Shown here: positions 8,420 to 14,352 of the stretch, piece after piece
Position numbering within the stretch: the first letter of the stretch is position 1
How the letters are laid out: each line of letters starts with the position of its first letter
Origin: an uncultured Collinsella sp.
GTDB lineage: Bacteria > Actinomycetota > Coriobacteriia > Coriobacteriales > Coriobacteriaceae
Assembly (NCBI GenBank): GCA_900552185.1
Contig: URYT01000011.1
Span: 1-20,078 of the forward strand
Reading direction: 5' to 3'
DNA: 20,078 nt
Program-made: the position numbers and the translations under genes
Notes under the pieces: generated by a model
What the model was told of the DNA's origin: nothing
Seen by the model: the letters and a program-made list of their open reading frames with translations, nothing else
Database searches by the model: none

Positions 8420-9157
8420 TTAGTCTCGCGCGTCGTTGACGGCGACTACGGTTAGCTGGGTTTCATCGACCGTAAACGATATGTCGAGCCCGGCGTAAGC
8501 CAAGTGGTAAATGCGGTTTGGCTCGTGCTTGCTGCCTGCGCGGCGTGGGTCTTGGCGAAGGACCTCGACCAAGCCGGGGAGCTTTGCGGGCGGGACCATA
8601 TCCTGTAGCGCTTGCGGAAACTCAACATCGAGCTCTTGCCACGGAGCATCCTCAATCCAGCCGCCGGTCGCATCCGGGTGACAGTCCGCAAACGGAATGT
8701 AGGGCTTAATGTCGTAGATGGGCGTACCGTTGCGCAGATCTGCTCCCAGCACATGGATGATGGGGCCGTCGTCGGTAAGCTCCACGCGGTCGAGCTTAAC
8801 GCAGGTGAGACCGATGGGATTAGGGCGAAACGGACTGCGCGTGGCAAGCACGCCCACGCGCTCGGCTCCACCCAGGCGCGGCGGGCGCACGGTTTTCGAC
8901 CACTTGACGTTGGTGCCGGACCTGTCCTGCGTTTTAGCGTCGACGGCAATATCCTTAGCCGTGCCGCCGGGCGTTCCGTTTTCGAAGCGCCACAGCAGCC
9001 ACAGGTGAGAGAAGGAGTCCAGACCCTCAACCGCTGCATTGGAGGCAAATTCCGGCTCAAAAACGATGCGTCCCTGCAGATGGGGCGCCAAAAAGCTGTT
9101 GCGCGGGATGCCGAACTTCTGCGGCAGGTCGGTATGTATGTGTGCGATAGGTTCCAT
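8420..9157 (-). CDS. trmO: tRNA (N6-threonylcarbamoyladenosine(37)-N6)-methyltransferase TrmO
   Basis: A protein of about 245 residues of the TrmO/TsaA/YaeB family, which methylates t6A37 of tRNAs reading ACN codons using S-adenosylmethionine. The N-terminal domain shows IAHIHTDLPQKFGIPRNSFL, SHLWLLWRFE, the signature VRPPRLGGAERVGVLATRSP followed by RPNPIGL, and IYDIKPYIPFAD. The C-terminal part (NRIYHLAYAGLDISF) matches the smaller YaeB-type second domain. The start is uncertain because no strong ribosome site is visible: 9157 gives MEPIAHIHT, while 9166 and 9184 are in-frame upstream ATGs. It is divergent from the XRE regulator gene. Confidence 0.9.
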   Translation of the reverse strand: MEPIAHIHTDLPQKFGIPRNSFLAPHLQGRIVFEPEFASNAAVEGLDSFSHLWLLWRFENGTPGGTAKDIAVDAKTQDRSGTNVKWSKTVRPPRLGGAERVGVLATRSPFRPNPIGLTCVKLDRVELTDDGPIIHVLGADLRNGTPIYDIKPYIPFADCHPDATGGWIEDAPWQELDVEFPQALQDMVPPAKLPGLVEVLRQDPRRAGSKHEPNRIYHLAYAGLDISFTVDETQLTVVAVNDARD

Positions 9158-9224
9158 GCCGGTCATTGTACGGCATGGGGGCATGGGGCGTTACGCGCAA
9201 TTCTTCGCCGCGGTCCCCCGTCGT

Positions 9225-9268
9225 GCAACCAACGGTTGCTTGGAAGGGCGCCTGTCACCGCGTATGCT
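9225..9268 (+). promoter_or_regulatory. Probable sigma70-type promoter with adjacent palindrome, before the XRE/TipAS gene
   Basis: TTGGAA (9240-9245) and TATGCT (9263-9268) are separated by exactly 17 bases, in front of the gene starting at 9299. The palindrome GCAACC-AAC-GGTTGC (9225-9239) abuts the -35 box and could bind the XRE regulator itself. The spacing is seen in the sequence; the regulatory role is inference. Confidence 0.5.
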
Positions 9269-9298
9269 TAAGCCATCAACCAGCAGAAAGGAGCCGCT

Positions 9299-10126
9299 AT
9301 GGCCTTTGCAGAAAAGCTCATCGCTGTCCGCCGCGCCCATCACCTTACCCAAGAGCAGCTCGCCGCCAAACTCTTTGTCACGCGCCAAGCCGTCAGCCGT
9401 TGGGAGCGCGACGAGGTCACCCCGGGCATCGACATGATGAAGCTCATTGCCGCCGTAACCGGCGAACCACTGTCCCACCTGCTCGAAATGCCCGAGCATT
9501 ATTGCCAGAGCTGCGGCATGATACTCACGCCCGACGACTGCGGCACCGATGCCACGGGCGCCACGACCGACCATTACTGCAAGTGGTGCTACGACCACGG
9601 CAAGTACACCTACGCCACCACCATGGAGGCGATGATCGAGGACTGTGCCCCGCGCCTGGCGCAAAACACCGGCATGTCGCTTGACGAAGCCGTCTCGCTC
9701 ATGGGCGCCGTCCTGCCGCAACTGGAGCGCTGGCGCACCGTGCAGGAAAACGAGGAATGCTACGGCGCCGAGGCTCGAGCTCGCTATGGCAATGAGGCTA
9801 TCGATGCAGCAAACGAAACGTTACTGGATATGGATCCTCAGACATGGAACGACATGAAGGAACTTGAACGCGCCATTTTGGGCCAGCTCTCGATTGCCAT
9901 GGGCATTGGCGACCCAGAGAGCAACGAAGCCCAAAAACTGGTTACAATGCACCGTCGATGGATTGCTCTCAACTGGGGATGCGAGCCCCAAGACGAGGCG
10001 TACCTGGGCCTCGCCCACGGCTATCTTGCCGACCAGCGCTTTGTTGACTACTACGACAAGCCCTGCGGCACCGGAGCCACGGCGTTTCTGGTCCAGGCCA
10101 TCGAGTCGTCGTTGACGTGCGCATAG
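9299..10126 (+). CDS. XRE-family regulator fused to zinc ribbon and TipAS-like ligand-binding domain
   Basis: A 275-residue protein with three parts. Residues 1-60 are a helix-turn-helix of the XRE/HTH_3 type (RRAHHLTQEQLAAKL, TRQAVSRWE). Residues 62-100 are a zinc ribbon with YCQSCGM and HYCKWCYDHG cysteine pairs. Residues 135-275 resemble the TipAS antibiotic-recognition domain (ARYGNEAI, the acidic W-containing helix around DMDPQTWNDMKE, and GIGDPESNEAQKLVTMHRRW). TipAS domains bind thiopeptides and other amphipathic drugs in TipA/Mta-type MerR activators; here the DNA-binding head is XRE, not MerR. GGAG lies 5 bases before the ATG. The gene precedes a glutaredoxin gene by 51 bp, so they may be co-transcribed. 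The ligand is unknown. Confidence 0.82.
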   Translation: MAFAEKLIAVRRAHHLTQEQLAAKLFVTRQAVSRWERDEVTPGIDMMKLIAAVTGEPLSHLLEMPEHYCQSCGMILTPDDCGTDATGATTDHYCKWCYDHGKYTYATTMEAMIEDCAPRLAQNTGMSLDEAVSLMGAVLPQLERWRTVQENEECYGAEARARYGNEAIDAANETLLDMDPQTWNDMKELERAILGQLSIAMGIGDPESNEAQKLVTMHRRWIALNWGCEPQDEAYLGLAHGYLADQRFVDYYDKPCGTGATAFLVQAIESSLTCA

Positions 10127-10177
10127 ACCGCGGCGGCTTTGGGTATTTCAATCAAAACCGCAACCGATTGGAGACCT

Positions 10178-10423
10178 ATGACTACTGATCACGAGCTCGT
10201 GCTCTACGTTATGACCGGCTGCCCGTATTGCATAAAGGTCAAGCGCTTTCTGGCCGATAACGGCGTGACCATTCCCGAGCGCAACATCTCAACCGACTCC
10301 GATGCCGAACAGACACTCATCGCCGTCGGCGGAAAGCGCCAGGTTCCCTGCCTGTTCATCGACGGCAAGCCACTCTACGAATCGAGCGACATCATCGCGT
10401 GGGCGCAAGAGAACCTGCTCTAG
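10178..10423 (+). CDS. Glutaredoxin-family protein
   Basis: An 81-residue thioredoxin-fold protein. It has the dithiol active site TGCPYC at about residues 13-18, the cis-proline segment QVPCLFIDG, and the C-terminal ESSDIIAWAQENL that in glutaredoxins contacts glutathione. An extra cysteine follows the cis-proline (VPC). It should act as a small cytoplasmic disulfide reductase or glutathionyl transferase, although in actinobacteria the partner thiol may not be glutathione. The start at 10178 has GGAG 5 bases upstream; the in-frame ATG at 10139 lacks a ribosome site. A large hairpin follows 47 bases after the stop. Confidence 0.85.
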   Translation: MTTDHELVLYVMTGCPYCIKVKRFLADNGVTIPERNISTDSDAEQTLIAVGGKRQVPCLFIDGKPLYESSDIIAWAQENLL

Positions 10424-10465
10424 TACGCGCATCCCGTCCGTCCAAGGCCCCACCCCATACGGCCT

Positions 10466-10541
10466 AAACATGTACACCAGCATCCAAAGTCGACATTTTT
10501 CGACATCTTTGGATGCTGGTGTACAGCTTTTGGGTAGCCAT
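10466..10541 (+). repeat. Repeated hairpin element, copy 1 (also terminator-like for the glutaredoxin gene)
   Basis: TGTACACCAGCATCCAAAG (10471-10489) is perfectly complementary to 10507-10525, a 19-bp stem. The 17-base loop contains CGACAT-TTTT-CGACAT. The stem is followed by a T-run on the plus strand. The same unit with flanks (AAACATGTAC at the left, GGTAG[C/T]CAT at the right) recurs at 11546-11623. It probably terminates transcription of the glutaredoxin gene. Confidence 0.85.
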
Positions 10542-10625
10542 GGACGCTCTTAACCGGCTAATTGTTTGAGGCGACCTTTGGATTATGGCTGTTTGACGCC
10601 TCTGGAAAGGGTTTCCGAGAGGGCT

Positions 10626-10855
10626 GTGGTCAAAAAAGGGCAAATATGAGTACTGTTACCTGTTTAGTAGCAGCGATTTTGATCACTTCAGGAACTATTC
10701 AACGTTCCATACGTCCGCAGACGACGTTATTTCTCCTCATATGTTCAATAAAAGTAGCTCCTAATGGGAACAAATCTCATCAGGAGCTACTATTTATAGC
10801 AAAATAAATGCAACCATAATGGCAACAGTACTCATATTTGCCCTTTTTTGACCAC
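10626..10855. mobile_element. MITE-like element with 35-bp terminal inverted repeats
   Basis: Bases 10626-10660 and 10821-10855 are inverted repeats of 35 bp with one mismatch; the outermost bases are GTGGTC/GACCAC and the arms contain AAGGGCAAATATGAGTACTG. Weaker complementarity continues outward (AGAGGG/CCCTCC). The 160-bp interior is AT-richer than its surroundings. It holds a separate 10-bp hairpin, AGTAGCTCCT (10753-10762) against AGGAGCTACT (10782-10791), followed by an AT-rich tail. No transposase and no obvious target duplication are seen, so it would need a transposase in trans or may be a structured RNA locus. Confidence 0.65.
10753..10791 (+). terminator. Hairpin inside the MITE-like element
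   Basis: AGTAGCTCCT (10753-10762) pairs perfectly with AGGAGCTACT (10782-10791). It is preceded by AATAAA and followed by ATTTAT, an arrangement that could terminate transcription in either direction. No gene is known to read into it. Confidence 0.4.
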
Positions 10856-10924
10856 GACCCTCCAGAATAGTCGCTGAGAACGACACTAAATGACAAAATC
10901 CGGCACTTGGACGTTCTTATATGA

Positions 10925-11158
10925 GTAGCCATTGAAGGACACCTAACGACTACTCCCATTCACGACACACTGTGTCGCGAATTAAGCTGGTCCCATTACC
11001 GAAGACCAGTGAGAGCTCCTGCCCAGAATCTCGATAGCTTAATAAAGCGCTCCCCTCCGGAAGTTCAATGGGCATCCAAATTCCAAGCTGAAAAGCAAAG
11101 GAGTATCGAAGCCGTCAATGCTCATTTCCTATCGAACAGGCAGGTCAAAACAAGCTAA
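10925..11158 (+). pseudogene. Decayed reading frame resembling DUF1016/YhcG-type PDDEXK nuclease family
   Basis: The plus frame is open from 10925 to the TAA at 11156-11158 without an ATG. It reads through IHDTLCRELSWSHYR and later FQAEKQRSIEAVNAHFLSNR. The LCRELSWSHYR stretch resembles the 'L..eLSWsHY..L..v' motif of DUF1016 (YhcG-like) proteins. The following residues do not match that family well, suggesting deletion or frameshift. An in-frame TGA stands at 10922-10924. I read this as a leftover fragment beside the MITE-like element, not a working gene. The identification rests on one short motif. Confidence 0.35.
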
Positions 11159-11174
11159 TTAGCCCGATAACTGC

Positions 11175-11204
11175 TTGTATTTTTGTCTACAAAATTGTAT
11201 ACAA
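11175..11204 (+). promoter_or_regulatory. Promoter with tandem operator-like palindromes before the RHH gene
   Basis: TTGTAT (11175-11180) and TATACA (11198-11203) are 17 bases apart. Two copies of TTGTNTACAA (11183-11192 and 11195-11204), the second a perfect palindrome, start 12 bases apart and overlap the spacer and -10 box. Ribbon-helix-helix proteins typically bind tandem short palindromes roughly one helical turn apart, so autorepression is a reasonable inference. Confidence 0.5.
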
Positions 11205-11257
11205 AAAGAGAATCCGAGAACCGGCGCTCGACATTATGTCGATCGATAGGAGGCGCC

Positions 11258-11524
11258 ATGGATGCTAAGCAGCTCGAAAAGATGATGGGGTTTGCCCCCG
11301 GAGAGTTGGAGAAAGCCGCGGAGGCATACGAAAAAGATGAGTGGCCGAAGGGTCGCACCATCAAGCTGGGAAGGCCGTCGATCTCCGATGAGCCAAGCGT
11401 TGTTTTATCGGCACGTGTGGGTGAGTCTGTTCTTGATGCATTTGACGCAAAAGCAAAGCGCCATGGGCAAACACGCACGGAGCAACTCAGGGAGCTCATC
11501 ACGCTCGATGCAATGATTGCCTAG
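11258..11524 (+). CDS. Ribbon-helix-helix (CopG-like) protein, orphan antitoxin-type
   Basis: An 88-residue protein. The C-terminal half, VVLSARVGESVLDAFDAKAK followed by RHGQTRTEQLRELITLD, has the strand-helix-helix pattern of ribbon-helix-helix DNA-binding proteins, with 'TRTEQLRELI' as the second helix. The N-terminal half (MDAKQLEKMMGFAPGELEKA, then a charged helix) has no match I recognise. AGGAGG lies 4 bases before the ATG at 11258, which outweighs the in-frame ATG at 11183 inside the promoter. Such proteins often repress their own toxin-antitoxin operon, but no toxin frame follows: the gene is closed by a hairpin 27 bases after its stop. It is an orphan antitoxin or a stand-alone repressor. 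Confidence 0.65.
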   Translation: MDAKQLEKMMGFAPGELEKAAEAYEKDEWPKGRTIKLGRPSISDEPSVVLSARVGESVLDAFDAKAKRHGQTRTEQLRELITLDAMIA

Positions 11525-11545
11525 ACTCAACTCCCCCGCCGACCC

Positions 11546-11623
11546 AAACATGTACGTCAGCATCCAAAGTCGACATTTTTCGACATCTTTGGATGCTGGT
11601 GTACAGTTTTTGCGGGTAGTCAT
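11546..11623 (+). repeat. Repeated hairpin element, copy 2 (terminator-like for the RHH gene)
   Basis: This is a second copy of the unit at 10466-10541. Bases 11551-11569 pair with 11587-11605 around an identical loop, followed by TTTTT. The left arm differs from copy 1 at two adjacent positions (AC to GT). Both changes keep plus-strand RNA pairing as G-U and U-G wobbles, whereas they would give mismatches in the minus-strand RNA. Confidence 0.85.
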
Positions 11624-11670
11624 CGGGGACGTTCATAAATGACTAGTCGTTAAAGAACGTCCCCAATGAC
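11619..11670. repeat. Inverted repeat with GGGGACGTTC core
   Basis: GTCATCGGGGACGTTC (11619-11634) pairs with 11655-11670 over 16 positions with one mismatch. The 20-base loop contains GACTAGTC. It abuts hairpin copy 2 and lies just past the stop (minus strand) of the dihydrouridine synthase gene, so it may help end that transcript. Its core is shared with 3526-3583. Confidence 0.75.
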
Positions 11671-11673
11671 TAA

Positions 11674-12627
11674 CTAGCCGTGGAAGCGGGCTATGGGCGT
11701 AAGTGGCTGTTCGCGAAAGACGCGCTCGACGGCAGCGCGGTATTCGTCGACCTTTTTGGTCTTGCGTACGATCTTGTGGACGGTAGCGGGATCAGCGAAA
11801 GCGCACTTGGCGTAGAACCACCACTCCTTCATGCGGAAGACCGCATTGCCGCCAATCTTTTCTGCATATGCCGCAAACAGCGTGTCGTGGAAGCGCTGCA
11901 GCTCGGCTGCTGTGGCAACAGGACCGCCGTTGACCATGCGCGCCAGCGCAGGGTTCGCGAGCAACCCGCGTCCCAGCATCACGTGGCGCGTAGCAGGATA
12001 GGCCTCCACCAGCGCGTCCATATCCTCAAGATCAAAAATGTCGCCGTTGTATGCCACCGGAAACGGTGCCCGCTCCAACGTCTCGCCATAAAACTCTTTG
12101 CGCGGCGAGCCCGTATAGCGGTCCTTTTGCACGCGCGGGTGCACAATCAGCTCTGCCAGCGGCATGCGGCAATACAGATCGAGCACGCGCTCGTATTCGT
12201 CGTCGCTCTCCAGCCCCAGCCTGGTTTTTACCGACACCGGCAACGGCGAACGTTCGCACACATCGCTCAAGAACACTTCGAGCTCGTCCAAGTGGCGCAA
12301 AAAGCCCGAGCCCTTGCCCTTGGCGACAACCGTCCCCGAGGGGCAACCCAAGTTGAGATTGACCTCGCGATAGCCCATGTCGGCGAGCACCTGTGCCGCC
12401 CACACAAACTCGTCCGCGTTCTTGGACATCAGCTGAGGCACTACGTTAAGCCCCTGGTTATTGGCAGGATCGATCTCCTTAAACGCCTTGCCGCCAAAGC
12501 GGTTTCCCACCCGCGGCGGCGGCAAAAACGGCGTGTAATAGCAATCGAGTGCACCGAAGCACTCCGCATGCACGCGACGGAACACATGCCCGGTAATCCC
12601 CTCCATGGGGGCCAGCGAAAGGATCAT
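11674..12627 (-). CDS. tRNA-dihydrouridine synthase family protein
   Basis: A 317-residue FMN-dependent TIM-barrel enzyme that reduces uridines in the tRNA D-loop with NADPH. Visible are the N-terminal LAPMEGITGHVFRR (FMN-binding PM.g.T), VVPQLMSKNADEF, the catalytic loop VNLNLGCPSGTVVAKGKGSG with Cys95, VSVKTRLGL, the histidine segment LIVHPRVQKDRYTG, VAYNGDIF and MLGRGLLANP (phosphate-binding). The C-terminal helical domain is present. The length fits the Dus family, although GCPS with KGKGSG differs slightly from the usual GCP...k.g.Ga. GAGAAGAG lies just before the ATG at 12627. The gene stands alone between repeat-rich intergenic regions. Confidence 0.88.
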   Translation of the reverse strand: MILSLAPMEGITGHVFRRVHAECFGALDCYYTPFLPPPRVGNRFGGKAFKEIDPANNQGLNVVPQLMSKNADEFVWAAQVLADMGYREVNLNLGCPSGTVVAKGKGSGFLRHLDELEVFLSDVCERSPLPVSVKTRLGLESDDEYERVLDLYCRMPLAELIVHPRVQKDRYTGSPRKEFYGETLERAPFPVAYNGDIFDLEDMDALVEAYPATRHVMLGRGLLANPALARMVNGGPVATAAELQRFHDTLFAAYAEKIGGNAVFRMKEWWFYAKCAFADPATVHKIVRKTKKVDEYRAAVERVFREQPLTPIARFHG

Positions 12628-12651
12628 CTACTCTTCTCTCATATCAACACA

Positions 12652-12991
12652 ACAAAGGGGCCGTCCCTTTGTCACATGCATTATGCCTTGCGCTTCAGGC
12701 GATTCACAAGGAAGAGATAGGTACTGAACGATAACCATCCTCCAGCCGCACCCCATACAACGAGGTCTAATACTTTTCCCGAGAAGTGAACGAGTGAAAA
12801 CGGGCCCCTGAAGCATCTGCACTTTCGAGATGCAATTTCCTGCGGTTTTGCCAGCCAAATCCTGCGGGTTTGACGTCTAAAAATGTCGATGCTTCGGAAG
12901 CCCAAGTATGGCCGTTCACTTCTCGGAAAAGTATTAGACCTCGATTTACATGCCACTCAATGTGACAAAGTGGCTGCCCCTTTGTCACATT
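12652..12991. repeat. Nested palindromic intergenic element
   Basis: This gene-free stretch holds layered inverted repeats. A small hairpin ACAAAGGG/CCCTTTGT sits at 12652-12672. Bases 12657-12677 pair imperfectly with 12960-12980. Bases 12761-12792 pair with 12913-12943 over 31 bp with one extra C. Inside these, CTGAAGCATC (12808-12817) pairs with 12888-12897 with one mismatch. A 16-bp imperfect direct repeat containing CCTGCGG lies at 12835-12850 and 12857-12872. The right end is its own hairpin, AATGTGACAAAG (12959-12970) against 12980-12991. Together they could fold into one long stem with an apical domain. I see no convincing gene in it. Confidence 0.65.
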
Positions 12992-12996
12992 CGATG

Positions 12997-13025
12997 AAAA
13001 AGGGCACCGATGTTAGTCGATGCCC
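12997..13025 (-). terminator. Rho-independent terminator of the deiminase-carbamoyltransferase-MFS gene set
   Basis: On the minus strand, GGGCATCGA pairs with TCGGTGCCC (one G-T pair) around a six-base loop and is followed by TTTTT (plus-strand AAAAA 12997-13001). It lies 51 bases past the stop of the MFS gene, the last gene of the minus-strand set. Confidence 0.8.
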
Positions 13026-13075
13026 CAAAGCGGCTGCAGGTTAAGCCCTACAGCGTATGTCTAAGACGAATCGAA

Positions 13076-14341
13076 CTATTCGTCCCAGGAGAGGTTCTTA
13101 CCAGTCTTTTTTGCCAGCAGCAAGAACAGGCCGATAATAACGTTGCATGCGATGCAGAAGATGAAGACGCCCTGGAAGGAGCCGACAAGCTCATAGACCT
13201 TCATCATAACGGGCATGCCAAAGGCGCCGACGATATAGCCCACGGAGCAGATCAGCGCGAAGATGCGACCGAAATCGCGGGAGCCAAAGACATCCATAAC
13301 CAAAACGGTCAGGGCAGTGCCAGCGATGACGTACATTACGTCGTTCACGCCTGCTGCGAGGATGCTGAGCGTCGAGTTGCCGCTGCTCATCATGAGCATG
13401 ACAAAGGAGAGGATGGAGACAGCGAGCCAGCCCAGAATGGCCTTCGTGCTGCCGAACCTATCGCAAGTGGTGCCGACGATCGGATTGAGGAACAGATCGA
13501 AGAGCGATGCAGCGGATACCATGAAGCCGCCCACCATGGGGCTAAAACCAACCTCGGAAGCATACGTCGGGAAGAGCTGGTTCATGCAGCAAGTGAGCTG
13601 AACGAGACAGAGGAAGCCGATGCAGAAGAAGAAGGCAGGCGACTTAATGGCGCGCGCATAGCTAACGCCACGCGTGCTATCCTCGGTCGTCTCCTCGGTC
13701 TCGGTGACCGTCTCGCCCTCGACGTAGCTATAGGGCAGCATGCCCTTGTCCTGAGGCTTATAGCGAATAATCAGGACGGAAGCGGGGAGAATGAGCACGG
13801 CGGAGACGCCAGCGAGCACCAGATAGCCAGTCCTCCAGCCAGCGGCCTCGATGACAGAGGTGATGACGGGGCTCATGATGAGCATGTAAATCGAGTTCAC
13901 TGCCCAAGCGAGACCGATTGCCAGGCCACCAGATTTTTTGAACCACTGGTCAATAACGTCGGACATGGCGACGCCGGTGGTGAAGGCGAAGCAAACGCCA
14001 ATCAGGGCGCCAGCGGCGATGAACATCCAGACTTCGGTGTAGAAGGCCATGCCTGCGCCGGCAGCGAGCAAAATAAGCTCGACAACGGGGAGCCAAACCT
14101 TGCCAACGACCTTGGGAATGAGTTTTCCGACAAACGGAAGAGCTGCCGCAAGACCAATGAGCGTTGCGGTGAAGTAATACGAGAAGATGGAATAGTCAAA
14201 CCCGAACTCCTCGCACACGGGTGCGACGAAGGAGCCCGCGATGACGCTATAGGATCCGGTCGTGCCGGCAGACATAAGGCCGAGCGCGATTACGAGAACC
14301 CATGCGTAAACCTTGCTGCTCTTTAACTTTGCATTTTCCAT
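13076..14341 (-). CDS. MFS transporter (oxalate/formate antiporter-like), copy 1
   Basis: A 421-residue major facilitator with twelve predicted hydrophobic helices. Hallmarks are VIALGLMSAGTTGSYSVIAG in TM1, PFVGKLIPKVVGK in the 2-3 loop, FTTGVAMSDVIDQWF in the helix 4-5 region, a central hydrophilic loop at about 205-235, and a second half with TYASEVGFSPMVGG. It is closest in feel to OFA-type carriers, which exchange or import small organic acids, but many paralogues have other substrates. The start at 14341 has AGGAG 7 bases upstream; the carbamoyltransferase stop is only 11 bases away, so the two are co-transcribed and coupled. It is a clear paralogue of the carrier at 17721-19001. Context suggests it moves the guanidino substrate or the amine product; this is inference. 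Confidence 0.88.
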   Translation of the reverse strand: MENAKLKSSKVYAWVLVIALGLMSAGTTGSYSVIAGSFVAPVCEEFGFDYSIFSYYFTATLIGLAAALPFVGKLIPKVVGKVWLPVVELILLAAGAGMAFYTEVWMFIAAGALIGVCFAFTTGVAMSDVIDQWFKKSGGLAIGLAWAVNSIYMLIMSPVITSVIEAAGWRTGYLVLAGVSAVLILPASVLIIRYKPQDKGMLPYSYVEGETVTETEETTEDSTRGVSYARAIKSPAFFFCIGFLCLVQLTCCMNQLFPTYASEVGFSPMVGGFMVSAASLFDLFLNPIVGTTCDRFGSTKAILGWLAVSILSFVMLMMSSGNSTLSILAAGVNDVMYVIAGTALTVLVMDVFGSRDFGRIFALICSVGYIVGAFGMPVMMKVYELVGSFQGVFIFCIACNVIIGLFLLLAKKTGKNLSWDE

Positions 14342-14352
14342 TGACGCAGCTC

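Noticed and set aside
10562..10807. Short plus-strand open frame through the MITE-like element, including a possible 53-residue hydrophobic peptide from the ATG at 10647
   Set aside because: The ATG lies within the terminal inverted repeat, no ribosome site precedes it, and the frame runs through the internal hairpin; chance is more likely.
10466..11623. CRISPR-like repetition in the repeat island
   Set aside because: Only two copies of the hairpin about 1.1 kb apart, with no regular spacers and no cas genes.
12628..12956. Minus-strand frames ending in a hydrophobic stretch followed by NRLKRKA, suggesting a membrane-protein tail
   Set aside because: No start signal, the sequence overlaps the nested inverted repeats, and no family is recognisable; a decayed gene end cannot be excluded.
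13010..14326. Long plus-strand open frame opposite MFS copy 1
   Set aside because: Acidic, repetitive composition without motifs; it is the antisense shadow of a convincing twelve-helix carrier.
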